Below, piece by piece: positions 12,656 to 28,312 of a stretch of 64,000 bases of DNA (position 1 is its first letter; each line of letters begins with the position of its first letter). The notes beneath the pieces are model-generated. The model was not told the origin of the DNA. It did no database searches and saw only the letters and a program-made list of their open reading frames with translations. The stretch lies in NCBI GenBank assembly GCA_944548615.1, contig OX155967.1, positions 18,732,067 through 18,796,066 of the forward strand. Direction: 5' to 3'. Position numbers and translations under genes: made by a program. The stretch comes from Micropterix aruncella (Eukaryota > Arthropoda > Insecta > Lepidoptera > Micropterigidae).

Positions 12656-13148
12656 GTCTTGTATTTACATGTTTGTATTTACAAATTGTATTTACGACTT
12701 GTATTTACAAATTTTACATACTCGTATAAATGTTGTATTTTATGATAATTCATATACTGTTAGGAATATTTTAAAGATAAGGGAAGTAATGAAGAAATCA
12801 CTATTATATGCCTATGTGACTATTTTAAAAAGTTAATGTATATTAAATTTTTGATTTATTTAAAATTCCTGAAATTTTTAAATTGTAACTCTGGAAAATT
12901 GTTTAAACTGTGTGTTTCAATGGATGCACCTGTGCGTCCAGTCATTAGCCAGACATGGCAATCCTATGTGAAACTACCCTGTTCGTCGGGAAACTGTTCA
13001 GGTTACTGCATATGGAGCCCAATGCAGTTACATATATTGCAACGCCTCATTCGAGGTAGGAAATATACTGTTATATAATAGTAATTTCACAGTTATACTA
13101 CAATATTTTGAAGTAATAATGAATCCAAATTATACACAGTCTACATAC
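12656..13148. other. Downstream rhophilin intron, no feature
   Basis: AT-rich intronic sequence. The 80-residue frame at 12836-13078 has no domain and is not supported as an exon on either strand. Confidence 0.4.
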
Positions 13149-13276
13149 CTGTCATTCTGGTACAACTCTACGGAGGAATTGAGTTCGGCGAGTTGTTCCT
13201 TGAGCAGTTGCAAGTTAGAGTTGACGAAACTCAGCTCGAGCGCCACCGTCTCCTTTAGCTTGCGGTTGGTAGTAGC
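13149..13276 (-). CDS. Rhp: Rhophilin, internal coding exon (second half of HR1 domain)
   Basis: This exon encodes 42 residues plus two bases of the next codon. The segment [18 protein letters not shown] followed by [11 protein letters not shown] is the second helix of the HR1 (Rho-binding) coiled coil of rhophilin, a scaffold that binds GTP-Rho and also carries BRO1 and PDZ domains. On the minus strand it is preceded by a ...tttattgcag acceptor and followed by a GTATGT donor. It starts in phase 0, matching the phase-0 end of the exon at 34544-34660, and ends in phase 2. Reading across the junction gives a continuous HR1 domain (...AGAENLFK then [11 protein letters not shown]...). The BRO1 and PDZ exons should lie at lower coordinates and were not found in 1-13148, so that intron exceeds 13 kb or leaves the window. 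Family assignment rests on memory of rhophilin HR1 sequences. Confidence 0.88.
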
Positions 13277-13752
13277 CTGCAATAAAAAATAATTTAAATT
13301 AAATAAATTTGCTAATTTGCTAAATTAAATGAAAATTGAGTTTTCAATGGACTATTTAAAAAAATACGCACAAAACTGTCGTTTAAAAATTACCACAAAA
13401 ATACTCCGAAAGCTTTTTCAGATTTTTTATTTTTATTTTTCTTGAATTTTAAGAATTGTTCTCACAAATAGTACCTCCGCCAACCGTGTTTTTCGCACGG
13501 TCAGCGTATGTAGCATGTTCGCGTGTTAATTTCGGCAGAAATCTTTACCTTCTTGTTCCTGCTACCGCGACCAAAAATGTCGTTTACAAAATGTCGAAAG
13601 CCGCCGTTTTTTGGTGAGTCCATATCATTCAGTAACCGCATGGTGTTGCTTTAATTTAAATAGTAATTTTGATCTTCAAATCCTTACCGAATTACAAACT
13701 GTGTCAGTGTTTCGTTATTTTCCTTTATTTATTACAAAAATAAATAAAAACT

Positions 13753-14484
13753 AAAGCTTTTATAAATCCTCTGGGTCGAAATTACTTGGAAATAGCATCC
13801 TTTACTTGAGACAAAAAATATATAAACTGTAGCTATTTTTTATACAAAGATTTATCAGGAAGTAGACTTGTAGATAATTTTGACAATCTATCCAGAAAAA
13901 AAATATAAACATGACTTCTATTATTAGTGCGAGCACGTGCGAGCGAGATGTCATCTGTTACGCCACGGGCCGAAAGGAGGTGGAATCGGAGGGGCCTTTA
14001 AAGCTACTGTTCATAGTAATATGGGATGTCACCATAAGGCATCTGTTCCTTCGGGTTCCTCGCGAGATACCTGCCGCAGGGCGCACAGCGTTCGACGCCA
14101 TTCTTAAAAAGCCGGGTTAAAGCTTTTATAAATCCTCTGGGTCGAAATTACTTGGAAATAGCATCCTTTACTTGAGACAAAAAATATATAAACTGTAGCT
14201 ATTTTTTATACAAAGATTTATCAGGAAGTAGACTTGTAGATAATTTTGACAATCTATCCAGAAAAAAAATATAAACATGACTTCTATTATTAGTGCGAGC
14301 ACGTGCGAGCGAGATGTCATCTGTTACGCCACGGGCCGAAAGGAGGTGGAATCGGAGGGGCCTTTAAAGCTACTGTTCATAGTAATATGGGATGTCACCA
14401 TAAGGCATCTGTTCCTTCGGGTTCCTCGCGAGATACCTGCCGCAGGGCGCACAGCGTTCGACGCCATTCTTAAAAAGCCGGGTT
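13753..14484 (+). repeat. Perfect 366-bp tandem duplication
   Basis: Units 13753-14118 and 14119-14484 appear identical over their full length. Each carries a 69-codon frame beginning MTSIISASTCERDVICYATG that has no recognised domain. The first unit runs seamlessly into the second, and the sequence beyond the second differs from the start of the unit. Identity implies a recent duplication or an assembly duplication. Confidence 0.95.
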
Positions 14485-14721
14485 AATCATCCCGACTCAC
14501 GCTAAGCCCCGGTAAAAGGCAAACGCCCGACAGAAGATGCTACGGGCCTCGGATATGGCTCGTCTACTTCATCACTGAATGAATATAAGGCAGTGTAAAA
14601 ATATAGGTATATCCTCTGCCTTATTCAACATTTTATTTATGCAATACAGTCAATTTACTATATACGTCAGCAGAAGAAATAATAAACACAACAAAATTTG
14701 TATGCATACAATTCATCACAC

Positions 14722-14990
14722 GGCCCGGTGGCATAGTGGTTAGGCCACCTGATCTTAATTTGTAAGGTTCCGGGTTCGATTCCTGGCTACATCATTGTTT
14801 TTCGTTGGGATAAAATTAACGGAATTGCATTACAATTCTGTCGAACGAATGCAATAACAAGACACACACTCACACACATGTTACACGCTCACATAAATAT
14901 ACATTTCATAGTAGGGTTGGTTGGAAGAGAATGTCGTCTGACAAGAAATCCGCCCATTGCGAAATTTCACAATAAAAAGAAAAAAAAAAC
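14722..14990 (+). mobile_element. tRNA-derived SINE
   Basis: The head resembles a tRNA: A box-like TGGCATAGTGGTTAGG (14729-14744) and B box GGTTCGATTCC (14773-14783). A body with GGAATTGCATTACAATTCTG and an ACAC microsatellite follows, ending in an A-rich tail near 14990. A diverged copy of the same family lies inverted at 36362-36655, sharing head, GAATTGCA block, ACAC block and the GAAATTTCACAAT segment. Transcribed by Pol III and mobilised by a LINE in known families. Confidence 0.85.
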
Positions 14991-15014
14991 TTCGGTCTAA
15001 TTAAGCATGATCAC

Positions 15015-15590
15015 GTGCCGAATACAGGGCAGTCGTGGTTGCCAGTACGCCAAAGAAGAAATGCTTATATACTTGCTCTCCTCTATCGTGTACTCTCGCA
15101 ATCAACACCATCCTATCTCCACGAGCTTTACGAGCCATTAAGTTGCCACAGTCTAGTACTTCAGTCAGACTGTAAATTTACTCAAAATTCCTCGTCAAAA
15201 TACCGATTTCTACTCCTACTTTTTCTGTGTCCATGGTTAAAGACTCTGGAACGATCTCCCAACAAATATACGAAACTCGCCGTCATTAGAAACATTCGAT
15301 ACTCACCTCAAAAGTACTACAATATATTTCTAACAAGTAGCCAGTTATTTCCTTTCTCTCTCCTTCCTCTCCCTATTTCCTCTCCTCGGTCATTCTTAGT
15401 TGTATAGATAGTAGTTTGTATTTTATGCAGACAAACATTTGTAATTAAATATTTTCACAAAGCCCGCATGTACCACTTCACTGTGATTAGGTTAGTTGTA
15501 AGATATTTCCATGTTTCTATTAGCTCGCCTTTTTGTATTTTATGTTTTTAAGTGCAAATAAAGAGTTTATTATTATAACTACCCGTCAGA
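15015..15590 (+). pseudogene. Non-LTR retrotransposon 3' end (RT C-terminus), frameshifted
   Basis: RQRRNAYILALLYRVL (from 15051) is the 'RRxxxILxLLYxxL' stretch seen after the reverse transcriptase in insect non-LTR elements. After a frameshift, WNDLPTNIRNSPSLETFDTH continues from 15247 in another frame and ends at a stop. A 3' untranslated part follows with CGCCTTTTTGTATTTTATG and AAATAAAGAGTTTATTATTA near 15530-15586. This tail style is common in lepidopteran RTE/jockey-like elements. Dead remnant. Confidence 0.75.
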
Positions 15591-16019
15591 GCGTCTTTTC
15601 AAAGAGTCTAAAGTTCTAGATGTCAAGCAATTGTTTATAAAATACCTATATGATATTATTTTTTCATAAACATATAGATAGGCATGATCAAAGTCAGCAA
15701 AACTGCAATACTCGGAGTTCACGAAAACAAAATTTCCTTATTCCTCGAGTGCAAACAACATTTGCACAACGAGAAGCTTTTTTCATTGGCCCCCGATTTT
15801 TATAATGACATAGAAGAAAAATAGAAACACATAAATAACAATCTAAAGGTTTAAAGACAATATTAATAAATGGTTATTTGAAATGGTCTAAATCTGAAAA
15901 CTTGTTTTGTAAAGCTTATGTATAACGGTTGATTTAAAAATTAATATTGTATATTTATATAAATTATTATGCATATAATCATACTATATCATATCATATT
16001 TTTATTTATATTATTTAAT
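15591..16019. other. No gene recognised
   Basis: AT-rich sequence without frame, repeat or terminus that I can identify. Confidence 0.4.
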
Positions 16020-16440
16020 ATTTTTAGAACTGCTTTGAGCAGGAACATCATCAGGGACTGCTTGGAGAAGGAACATCGGGCATCCTAGAAACAGAGCCAG
16101 GGATGTCGCCAGGCAAAAGCCATGATGGAGCAACTACTACAAAGAAAACCAAGGCCCTACTTGGCATAAGCAAGAAGAACCTTAGAACCACTATCGGTTT
16201 CCTCACCGGACACACGACCCTTAGAGCACATCTATTCAACCTTGGCTTGACCGAGAGCAAGGACTGCCGAATATGTGGCGAAGAACCTGATGACAGCATA
16301 CACATAGTTGGTCGCTGCCCAGGTCTCGCCGCAGAAAGACACAGTTTACTGGGACGAGCCTTTCTCGAACCCAGAGATCTGACAACTTGAAGGTCAGTGA
16401 TCTACTTGGACTGGTAAGAAGTACTGGGCTACTAGCTACG
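16020..16440 (+). pseudogene. Non-LTR retrotransposon ORF2 C-terminal zinc knuckle, fragment
   Basis: The frame 16103-16390 reads LTGHTTLRAHLFNLGLTESK then CRICGEEPDDSIHIVGRCP. This is the C-x2-C-x(n)-H-x4-C knuckle that follows RNase H in I/R1/jockey-type LINE polyproteins. A related copy with its RNase H end is at 45100-45710. It has no start, and the RT and endonuclease are missing. Confidence 0.8.
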
Positions 16441-18680
<2,240 letters not shown>

Positions 18681-18694
18681 AATAATAATTTATA

Positions 18695-20396
<1,702 letters not shown>

Positions 20397-20410
20397 ATCC
20401 CCCCGCCTCG
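20397..20410 (-). promoter_or_regulatory. Polypurine tract of the Ty3/gypsy element
   Basis: On the minus strand GAGGCGGGGGGAT lies directly before the 3' LTR. Such tracts prime plus-strand DNA synthesis. Confidence 0.85.
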
Positions 20411-21282
20411 AACCGAAAATTCACGGAAGAAAGCGGAATTTTCGCCTAATTCACGTAAGTAGATAACATCCAACATTCCTACACGCTTCCCAAGTTTGAC
20501 AGCTTTAAACACGCGCTGATTATAACCTGTGAACTCACCTGACTCTGGGTCAACGATGCGCCCCTCACGCGTCCGACCCGGGATACAATCCTTCCTTATT
20601 CGATTCAAGGATAAGCCCTTATTCGATTCAAGGAACCTACTTTTAAGGATTAGCCCAAGAAGAACGTTGAACAGCTCGGTAATTAATCTTTCATACAAGC
20701 TCTTACATTCTTTCAATCATAAATCTCTGCATTCATCACCATCTATAATACGGTAGCCAATCCAATAGGCATACCGATCCTTTCATTCGACACTGAAACC
20801 CTAAATAACGTGTGCTACTGTGTCACACCAATTTCGTTGACACCTCATCGAAGCCTCACTTTCCTGCCTAGAACGCTTTGCTGCACTGCTACTTAAATAA
20901 AACTTTACTTTTCAGAACGAACGCATTGTCGCATTGGTTCCACTGAAACTGCGGCAACCTGTTGTGTGCACTGGACTTATATTCGATAATGTTCCAGTCT
21001 AACTACACAAACCTAATAACAACCACCATATAATGTTTGTGGATATGATGAATAACATCACAACAGAAATTGCATCATGGATTACATTCGGAAAACAACA
21101 CTATGACGTATAAAATAATAAAAAAAAAACGCTCACGATACAAGTCGCTGAACAAACACCGAATGACAAGGTAAACCCAATTTTATTTAATATTTTAATG
21201 AATTATGAACATATTAGATGACAGTTGACAGTCTATTTTAAGGTTATTATTTTTTTTATTTTTTTTATTTGATTTTAAATGA
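20411..21282 (-). other. Region between pol stop and polypurine tract
   Basis: About 870 bp downstream of pol inside the element. A minus frame at 20716-20324 has a plausibly coding stretch (DPESGEFTGYNQRVF, YLRELGENSAFFREF) that runs into the LTR. It has no recognised domain and no membrane segment, so it is not called an envelope. Confidence 0.4.
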
Positions 21283-24200
21283 TTACTGCGATGGATCGGG
21301 ATCCTGAATCTGAATACCTGGGGACCTTTGGGGATCCAGAGTTAGATTTCCAGGGATTTTAAAATCTCTGGCATGATGTGTGCCTGCCACTTCTTTCCCC
21401 GCCAACGTCTCCAATATATAGACGTTGTCGGATAATTTTTCCTTTACGCGGAACTCTTCGAAGTTTGGGGCGAGTTTAGCCGAGAAATTATTCCCTTTAT
21501 TAGAAAGGAAACGCGTCTTTTTCCAAATAACATCACCCTTTTGCAGAACCGGAGTACGGCGACCCTTATTGTAAGAGTGCTTATTCCTCTCATGTTGCTT
21601 CTGCAAATTGGCCTTAACCATTTGAAAAATGTTTTCCAGCTGACCCAATCTGTCAATTCGATCGTCTTCTTCCGGTGACATGAGGACAGCTTGCGTTTCC
21701 GCTGCCGTCATTGCGGAATAAACCTCGCCGGATGTTACCAGCTCCCGACCGAAAACTAAAAAGTTCGGACTGAAACGACTAGATTCGGATTTGGCAGAAT
21801 TCAACGCATACTGGAACTCAGGTAAATGTATGTCCCAGGATTTATGATATCTACCCACGTAAGCGCATAGCATGGTACTTAGAGTACGATTGTACCTTTC
21901 TACGGGGTTGACCTGAGGGGTATAAAATGGGGTGTTAAATATTTGGGGAATTTTATGCTCCTCAAAAAAATTCTTCATTTCTTTAGAAATAAATGGTTTA
22001 CCGTTATCGGTTAGGATTACCCTGGGGACACCGTGAATTAAAAACACCTTCTCTTTAATTAAAGGAATCATTTTGCTCGACGATGCCTCTTTCAATGGAA
22101 TTATAATGGTATACTTGCTAAAACAACAAGTTATTAGCAAAATATAACGGTTTCCTTTGCTTGATGACACCATGGGGCCATGAATATCCAAGGCAATATA
22201 TTCGAACGGGCGACTACACTTTTTGGGTGAGTTCATAGTGCCCAATGGACCTGTTGTTACATGTTTAGTGGCCATGCAGGTATTGCAATTTGCTACATAT
22301 TTGACGACCGTTTGATACAACCCTGGCCAATAGTAATGTTGCCTTAATCGGTTATATGTTTTGTAGACCCCGAGATGACCGGCAGTTGGATTATCATGGT
22401 ACTCTTTAAACAACCGGGTTTGATCTTCTAACATGACGACCTCCTTCCACTGAAATTCTGGATCAACTTCCCCGTCTGCTTTACTATATCGGTAAAGTTT
22501 GCCATTTTTAATCGTCCAATTAGGATGAGCGATCGGATTATTTGCCACACCTAGGTATTGCTTCTTGAACCAGGTATCCTCTGTTTCAGAAACGCTGACA
22601 CTTGCTACGAGTGGAGCTCGAGATAACGCGTCTGGGACCTTCTGCTCACTCCCTTTCCGATGGACTATACGGAAATTGTACGGAGAGAGACGAACCCCCC
22701 ATCGAGCCAACCGACCTGTAGGCGAATCGATCGAAAGAAACCATTTTAAGGCTGCGCTGTCTGTATGAATTTCAAATAACGCTGTGCCTTCTAAATAGCA
22801 CCTCCACTGTTCAACGGCGTGTAAAACTGCGAGGGCCTCTCGTTCCACCGCTGAGTAATGTCTCTCAGCCGCTGTTAGGGTCCGACTTGAAAATGCCACC
22901 GGCCTTTCCTCTTCGCCGTTGCCCTGCGTCAAAACAGCGCCTGTCCCGTAAGCCGAGGCGTCCGCGTATACTCTGAACGGCAGGTCGTAGTTAGGACACG
23001 CCAGGACCGGTGCTGATGATATTGCTGCTTTTAATTTATTAAAAGCGGCTTCAGCTACGGGATTCCAGGAAAATTTCGGTGAACCAGGTTTTGTGGACGT
23101 CAATTGATTTAACGGGGCAGCTGTTGTGGCGAATCCCTCAATGAATCGCCTATACCAGCTGGCCATTCCGAGAAATCTACGCAACTCCTTTTTAGATTTT
23201 GGAGTCGGAAACGCAGTAATTGCGGCAACTTTGTCTGGATTGACTCTCAATCCAAAACGATCAACGACATGGCCGAGATAATTGAGTTCTGACCTAAAGA
23301 ATTTACATTTTTCATAATTTATTGATAGATTAGCGTACTTTAACCGTTCTAGCACTCGAGTTAACAGTGATGCATGTTCGTCAAATGAGGTTCCTGTAAT
23401 GATAATGTCGTCTAAATATACGAACACGCGTCTCTCAAATCCGGAACCAAACAGCGAGTCCATGAGGGATTGAAGAACCCCGCTGCCGTTGGAAACCCCG
23501 AACGCGGTTTTAGAAATTTGAAACGAGTTCCGGAATGGTACTGTGAACGCTGTCTTTGGCCTTGATTCTGGTGAAATTGGGATTTGCCAAAATGCAGAAC
23601 TAAGGTCGATTGAGCTGAGGTACCTAGAATCTCCCAGGCTGTCCAATATATCTGTGATATATGGCAGACCGTACGCATATTTTTTTGTTACCGCGTTTAA
23701 TTTTCGCGAGTCAAGACAGAAACGATAAGATCCATCAGATTTCGGAACCATTAGCACGGGATTGTTCCAGGGGCTTATTGCTGGCTCAATGACGCCTAAA
23801 CTCAGCATCCTATCCACTTCGTTATTTAATGCTTCCAATTTCGATGGTGAAAGCCGGTAATATCGTTGTTTAATTGGCAACGCGTCTCCGGTATCTATCA
23901 CATGTTCAATCAGAGATGTCTTTCCTAACCCAATCTTCTCACTAGAAATATCCTGATATTGCTGAATGATATTATCGGCAATAAGCCGCTGTTCTACACC
24001 TAAATACTCATAATCGGTAATTATAGGTTCGATTAAACGACAAGTATTGATCTCCGAAGTATTACAAGTTCTTAAAAATTGCATATCATTAGGAATTAGG
24101 CCAAATTTTTCCCAGACATCTATACCTAAAATCAATGGTATATTTATGGCTGGAATAATGTAAAATATACACACTATCGTAACACCTTTAATTGTTACTG

Positions 24201-24351
24201 GTAGTCTTAGTGCACCGCTACAAAAAGATTTAACTCCATTTGCGGACGTCACGAAAAATGGTTTACAAGGCTCCATTTTGAAACCTTGATTAATTATTTG
24301 AATATGGGCTTCCGATCCTATTATATTTAAAGTGGAACCAGAATCTAACAA
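21283..24351 (-). CDS. pol: Ty3/gypsy pol polyprotein (protease, RT, RNase H, integrase), 5' truncated
   Basis: The frame is 1022 codons and uninterrupted. In order: aspartic protease active site DSGST (residues 3-7); reverse transcriptase with FCLDSRKLN (about 211-219), IDLSSAFWQI (248-257) and YLDD (312-315); RNase H with YADAS (462-466), E505 and HTDS (529-532); integrase with an H652/H659/C689/C692 zinc motif, the D722, D782 and E818 triad, and a GPY/F-like C-terminus. The listed start is a TTG. The same frame stays open upstream to the primer-binding site, about 84 codons, with no ATG, so the natural N-terminus (gag and perhaps a Gag-Pol junction) has been lost. In RT the usual SNAPATF stretch reads SNGSGVL (287-293), which may affect activity. 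About 886 bp of untranslated or cryptic sequence follows. Confidence 0.95.
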   Translation of the reverse strand: MLDSGSTLNIIGSEAHIQIINQGFKMEPCKPFFVTSANGVKSFCSGALRLPVTIKGVTIVCIFYIIPAINIPLILGIDVWEKFGLIPNDMQFLRTCNTSEINTCRLIEPIITDYEYLGVEQRLIADNIIQQYQDISSEKIGLGKTSLIEHVIDTGDALPIKQRYYRLSPSKLEALNNEVDRMLSLGVIEPAISPWNNPVLMVPKSDGSYRFCLDSRKLNAVTKKYAYGLPYITDILDSLGDSRYLSSIDLSSAFWQIPISPESRPKTAFTVPFRNSFQISKTAFGVSNGSGVLQSLMDSLFGSGFERRVFVYLDDIIITGTSFDEHASLLTRVLERLKYANLSINYEKCKFFRSELNYLGHVVDRFGLRVNPDKVAAITAFPTPKSKKELRRFLGMASWYRRFIEGFATTAAPLNQLTSTKPGSPKFSWNPVAEAAFNKLKAAISSAPVLACPNYDLPFRVYADASAYGTGAVLTQGNGEEERPVAFSSRTLTAAERHYSAVEREALAVLHAVEQWRCYLEGTALFEIHTDSAALKWFLSIDSPTGRLARWGVRLSPYNFRIVHRKGSEQKVPDALSRAPLVASVSVSETEDTWFKKQYLGVANNPIAHPNWTIKNGKLYRYSKADGEVDPEFQWKEVVMLEDQTRLFKEYHDNPTAGHLGVYKTYNRLRQHYYWPGLYQTVVKYVANCNTCMATKHVTTGPLGTMNSPKKCSRPFEYIALDIHGPMVSSSKGNRYILLITCCFSKYTIIIPLKEASSSKMIPLIKEKVFLIHGVPRVILTDNGKPFISKEMKNFFEEHKIPQIFNTPFYTPQVNPVERYNRTLSTMLCAYVGRYHKSWDIHLPEFQYALNSAKSESSRFSPNFLVFGRELVTSGEVYSAMTAAETQAVLMSPEEDDRIDRLGQLENIFQMVKANLQKQHERNKHSYNKGRRTPVLQKGDVIWKKTRFLSNKGNNFSAKLAPNFEEFRVKEKLSDNVYILETLAGKEVAGTHHARDFKIPGNLTLDPQRSPGIQIQDPDPSQ

Positions 24352-24602
24352 ACCTTTTAATGAAACTTTTCCAAAACATACTTCTAAATATAATAATTTT
24401 TCGGCGCTACTAACGGTTTGAGAGCAATTTATTTGAATTATCGATTTCTGGAGCTCCGTAGGAAGATCTATTGATCCGTCACTCTTATACGTCTTGCTAT
24501 TGACGTTTCGTGACCAAATCTGCCTCCCGTGAACCTGATTGCTAGTAGTGCCTATGTCTAGTTTTTTTGATTTTGATCACTACGATAATTCGTAGGATTG
24601 GC

Positions 24603-24620
24603 GCCCCACGTTGGGCGCCA
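24603..24620 (-). promoter_or_regulatory. Primer-binding site, tRNA-Lys(CTT)
   Basis: On the minus strand, TGGCGCCCAACGTGGGGC starts two bases inside the 5' LTR. It is the complement of the 3' end of insect tRNA-Lys(CTT) including CCA, over 18 bases. This primes minus-strand DNA synthesis. Confidence 0.93.
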
Positions 24621-24622
24621 AT

Positions 24623-26540
<1,918 letters not shown>

Positions 26541-26814
26541 CTCATACAAAGTTTTTGGCCTTAGATTTCCTTCATAGAACAGCAATTTTATAGGTAAGGA
26601 CCCAATATTATGAAACAAAAGCTGTACCATTGATTATACGGCGTATTGCTCGTAGATTGCTCAATGTCTTACTACGAAATGGCAACTAGTATTTTACTAC
26701 GAAACGCAGCGTGTAGAAATGACACAGCTCTAAATACGCCTATTATATATTCGTCTATCAAATAGACAAATAGATGACATTCTATCTCTCCGTATTATTT
26801 CTTTCATTTGGTGA

Positions 26815-27070
26815 ACGGTTTCGTGCAGCTTGGGCCACAAGATCAATTTTGTTCTCGGATCAGCTCAACTCACGATTCAGCTCATATTCAGAAGCCTCCT
26901 CGAGTGGAAGGCTACCCCGGGTAAGACTCCCGTGTCTCAGGCCTCAGTGCTGGTGGGCCGGTTTCTCCCGGCGGGATTGCATCCCGGCGCCACTGGACGG
27001 TTTGCGCATCGGTCGGCGATGCCAATCAGTTGTGCATTCTGATTAATTGCTGAAGGGGTTTGGAGACTAT

Positions 27071-27101
<31 letters not shown>

Positions 27102-27567
27102 TAGTATTACACTGTTTCCTAAGCAGCGGGGGTGGATGTTCACCTGTTTTCATGCCACTCTTGAAATGACCTTGGGCCACTCGATCCCGTGTAGCACTAC
27201 GGGCAAAGAACGCCCAGGTCCGCGATACATTTGAACTGAATTACCGCGGTAATACAACAGGTAGAGGTCGCGTAAGCGACTTCGGACCCGTAGCCAGTCG
27301 GGAGGGCGGAGGTATACTGAAGGTTAATTCCAGGCGGAGATATCCTGATAAAACTGGTAGTCAGGGGGCGAGGCTGTCCGCTGGGTACCTTTCCCGATGC
27401 CTCGCCGTAAGGTGTTGGCCTCTGACTGGCAGGTGGCGGAGCTTGACAATGGATTGTTTTGTCCTAAGTCTTCTGCGCTCACCTCCCGGGAAACAGAACG
27501 TTACATTTCGTTAAAACTTCCTGAGGTGACGGGTTCTCCCGTTGTAGTTGACAACTCTAGTTGTTTC
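26815..27567 (+). repeat. GC-rich dispersed repeat, subfamily B, near complete
   Basis: It begins GAACGGTTTCGTGCAGCTTG and carries the CTCGAGTGGAAGGCTACCCC, GGCGGGATTGCATCCCGGCG and GATATCCTG blocks of subfamily B, ending CGTTGTAGTTGACAACTCTA. A (TTTA)n microsatellite interrupts it at 27067-27103. Copies with the same blocks are at 50888-51570 and 59868-60590. It is followed after 90 bp by an A copy in the same orientation. Confidence 0.8.
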
Positions 27568-27656
27568 TTACATTTATTAAGCCTATATTAAAATGCGATA
27601 GATGGCACTAATAATTCAATGTTAATATTGTTATTATTATCAAGGTAGCTAATGAG

Positions 27657-28312
27657 CCCTCTTACAGTTAGGCCACTAAGTCCCATGTGTTTAGGGCCGG
27701 TCAAAAGCACAGGTCAACACACATCTGGCGGCCTCCACGCAGAAGTGCGAGCTAGGGTAGGACTCTAGCCTGCGGGCCAGTTTCCCATAGGAGTCAACCT
27801 TCGGGCGCTCCTGGACGGTTTGCGCACCGAGTGGCGTCAGCCAATCGATTGCGCATTCTGGCCGACAGCCGGGGGAGTCTGGAAACAGTAATGTCTCCTA
27901 TAAAGCGGGGGTAGTTTTTTAACCTTACGGCAACTGCTCTTAAAACGACCAATCGCCTACCCGATACCGGGTGAACAGCTGGGCGCAAAGGATGCCGTGG
28001 TCCGCGATAGATTCGGTAGACACCGTATCACCGCTACGTAAGGGAGAGGAACCTGTAACCAGTCGGGAGACCGGAATAATCTGGTTGCAACTGGAAGTAA
28101 GGGTGCGAGTGTCGGCCCGCAGGGTGATGAACCTGGTTGTCTAGCGGTAAGGCGTTGGTCTCTTACGGGCGAGTGGCGTAACTAGACAGTGGACTGTTTC
28201 CGTCCCAAGTCTTCTACGTTCACCTCACGGGAGACAGAACGATCCAATATCGTTAAAACTTCCTGAGGTGACGGGTTCGCCCGTTGTAGTTGACAACTCT
28301 AGTTGTTATCAT
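27657..28312 (+). repeat. GC-rich dispersed repeat, subfamily A, near complete
   Basis: All A blocks are present in order, from TTAGGCCACTAAGTCCCATG through CTGGCGGCCTCCACGCAGAA, GCGCTCCTGGACGGTTTGCG, CCGCGATAGATTCGGTAGAC and the tRNA-like GTTGTCTAGCGGTAAGG to CGTTGTAGTTGACAACTCTA. Shares its final 60 bp with subfamily B. Confidence 0.8.

Noticed and set aside
12901..13078. Next rhophilin exon just downstream of the HR1 exon
   Set aside because: Neither strand gives a frame resembling the expected post-HR1 or BRO1 sequence in the required phase, and splice sites are not convincing.
13911..14120. 69-residue frame in the 366-bp duplication as a gene
   Set aside because: Identical because the DNA is identical; no domain and no splice or promoter evidence.
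14729..14795. Functional tRNA gene
   Set aside because: The acceptor stem does not pair and the sequence continues into a SINE body and A-rich tail, so it is a tRNA-derived SINE head.
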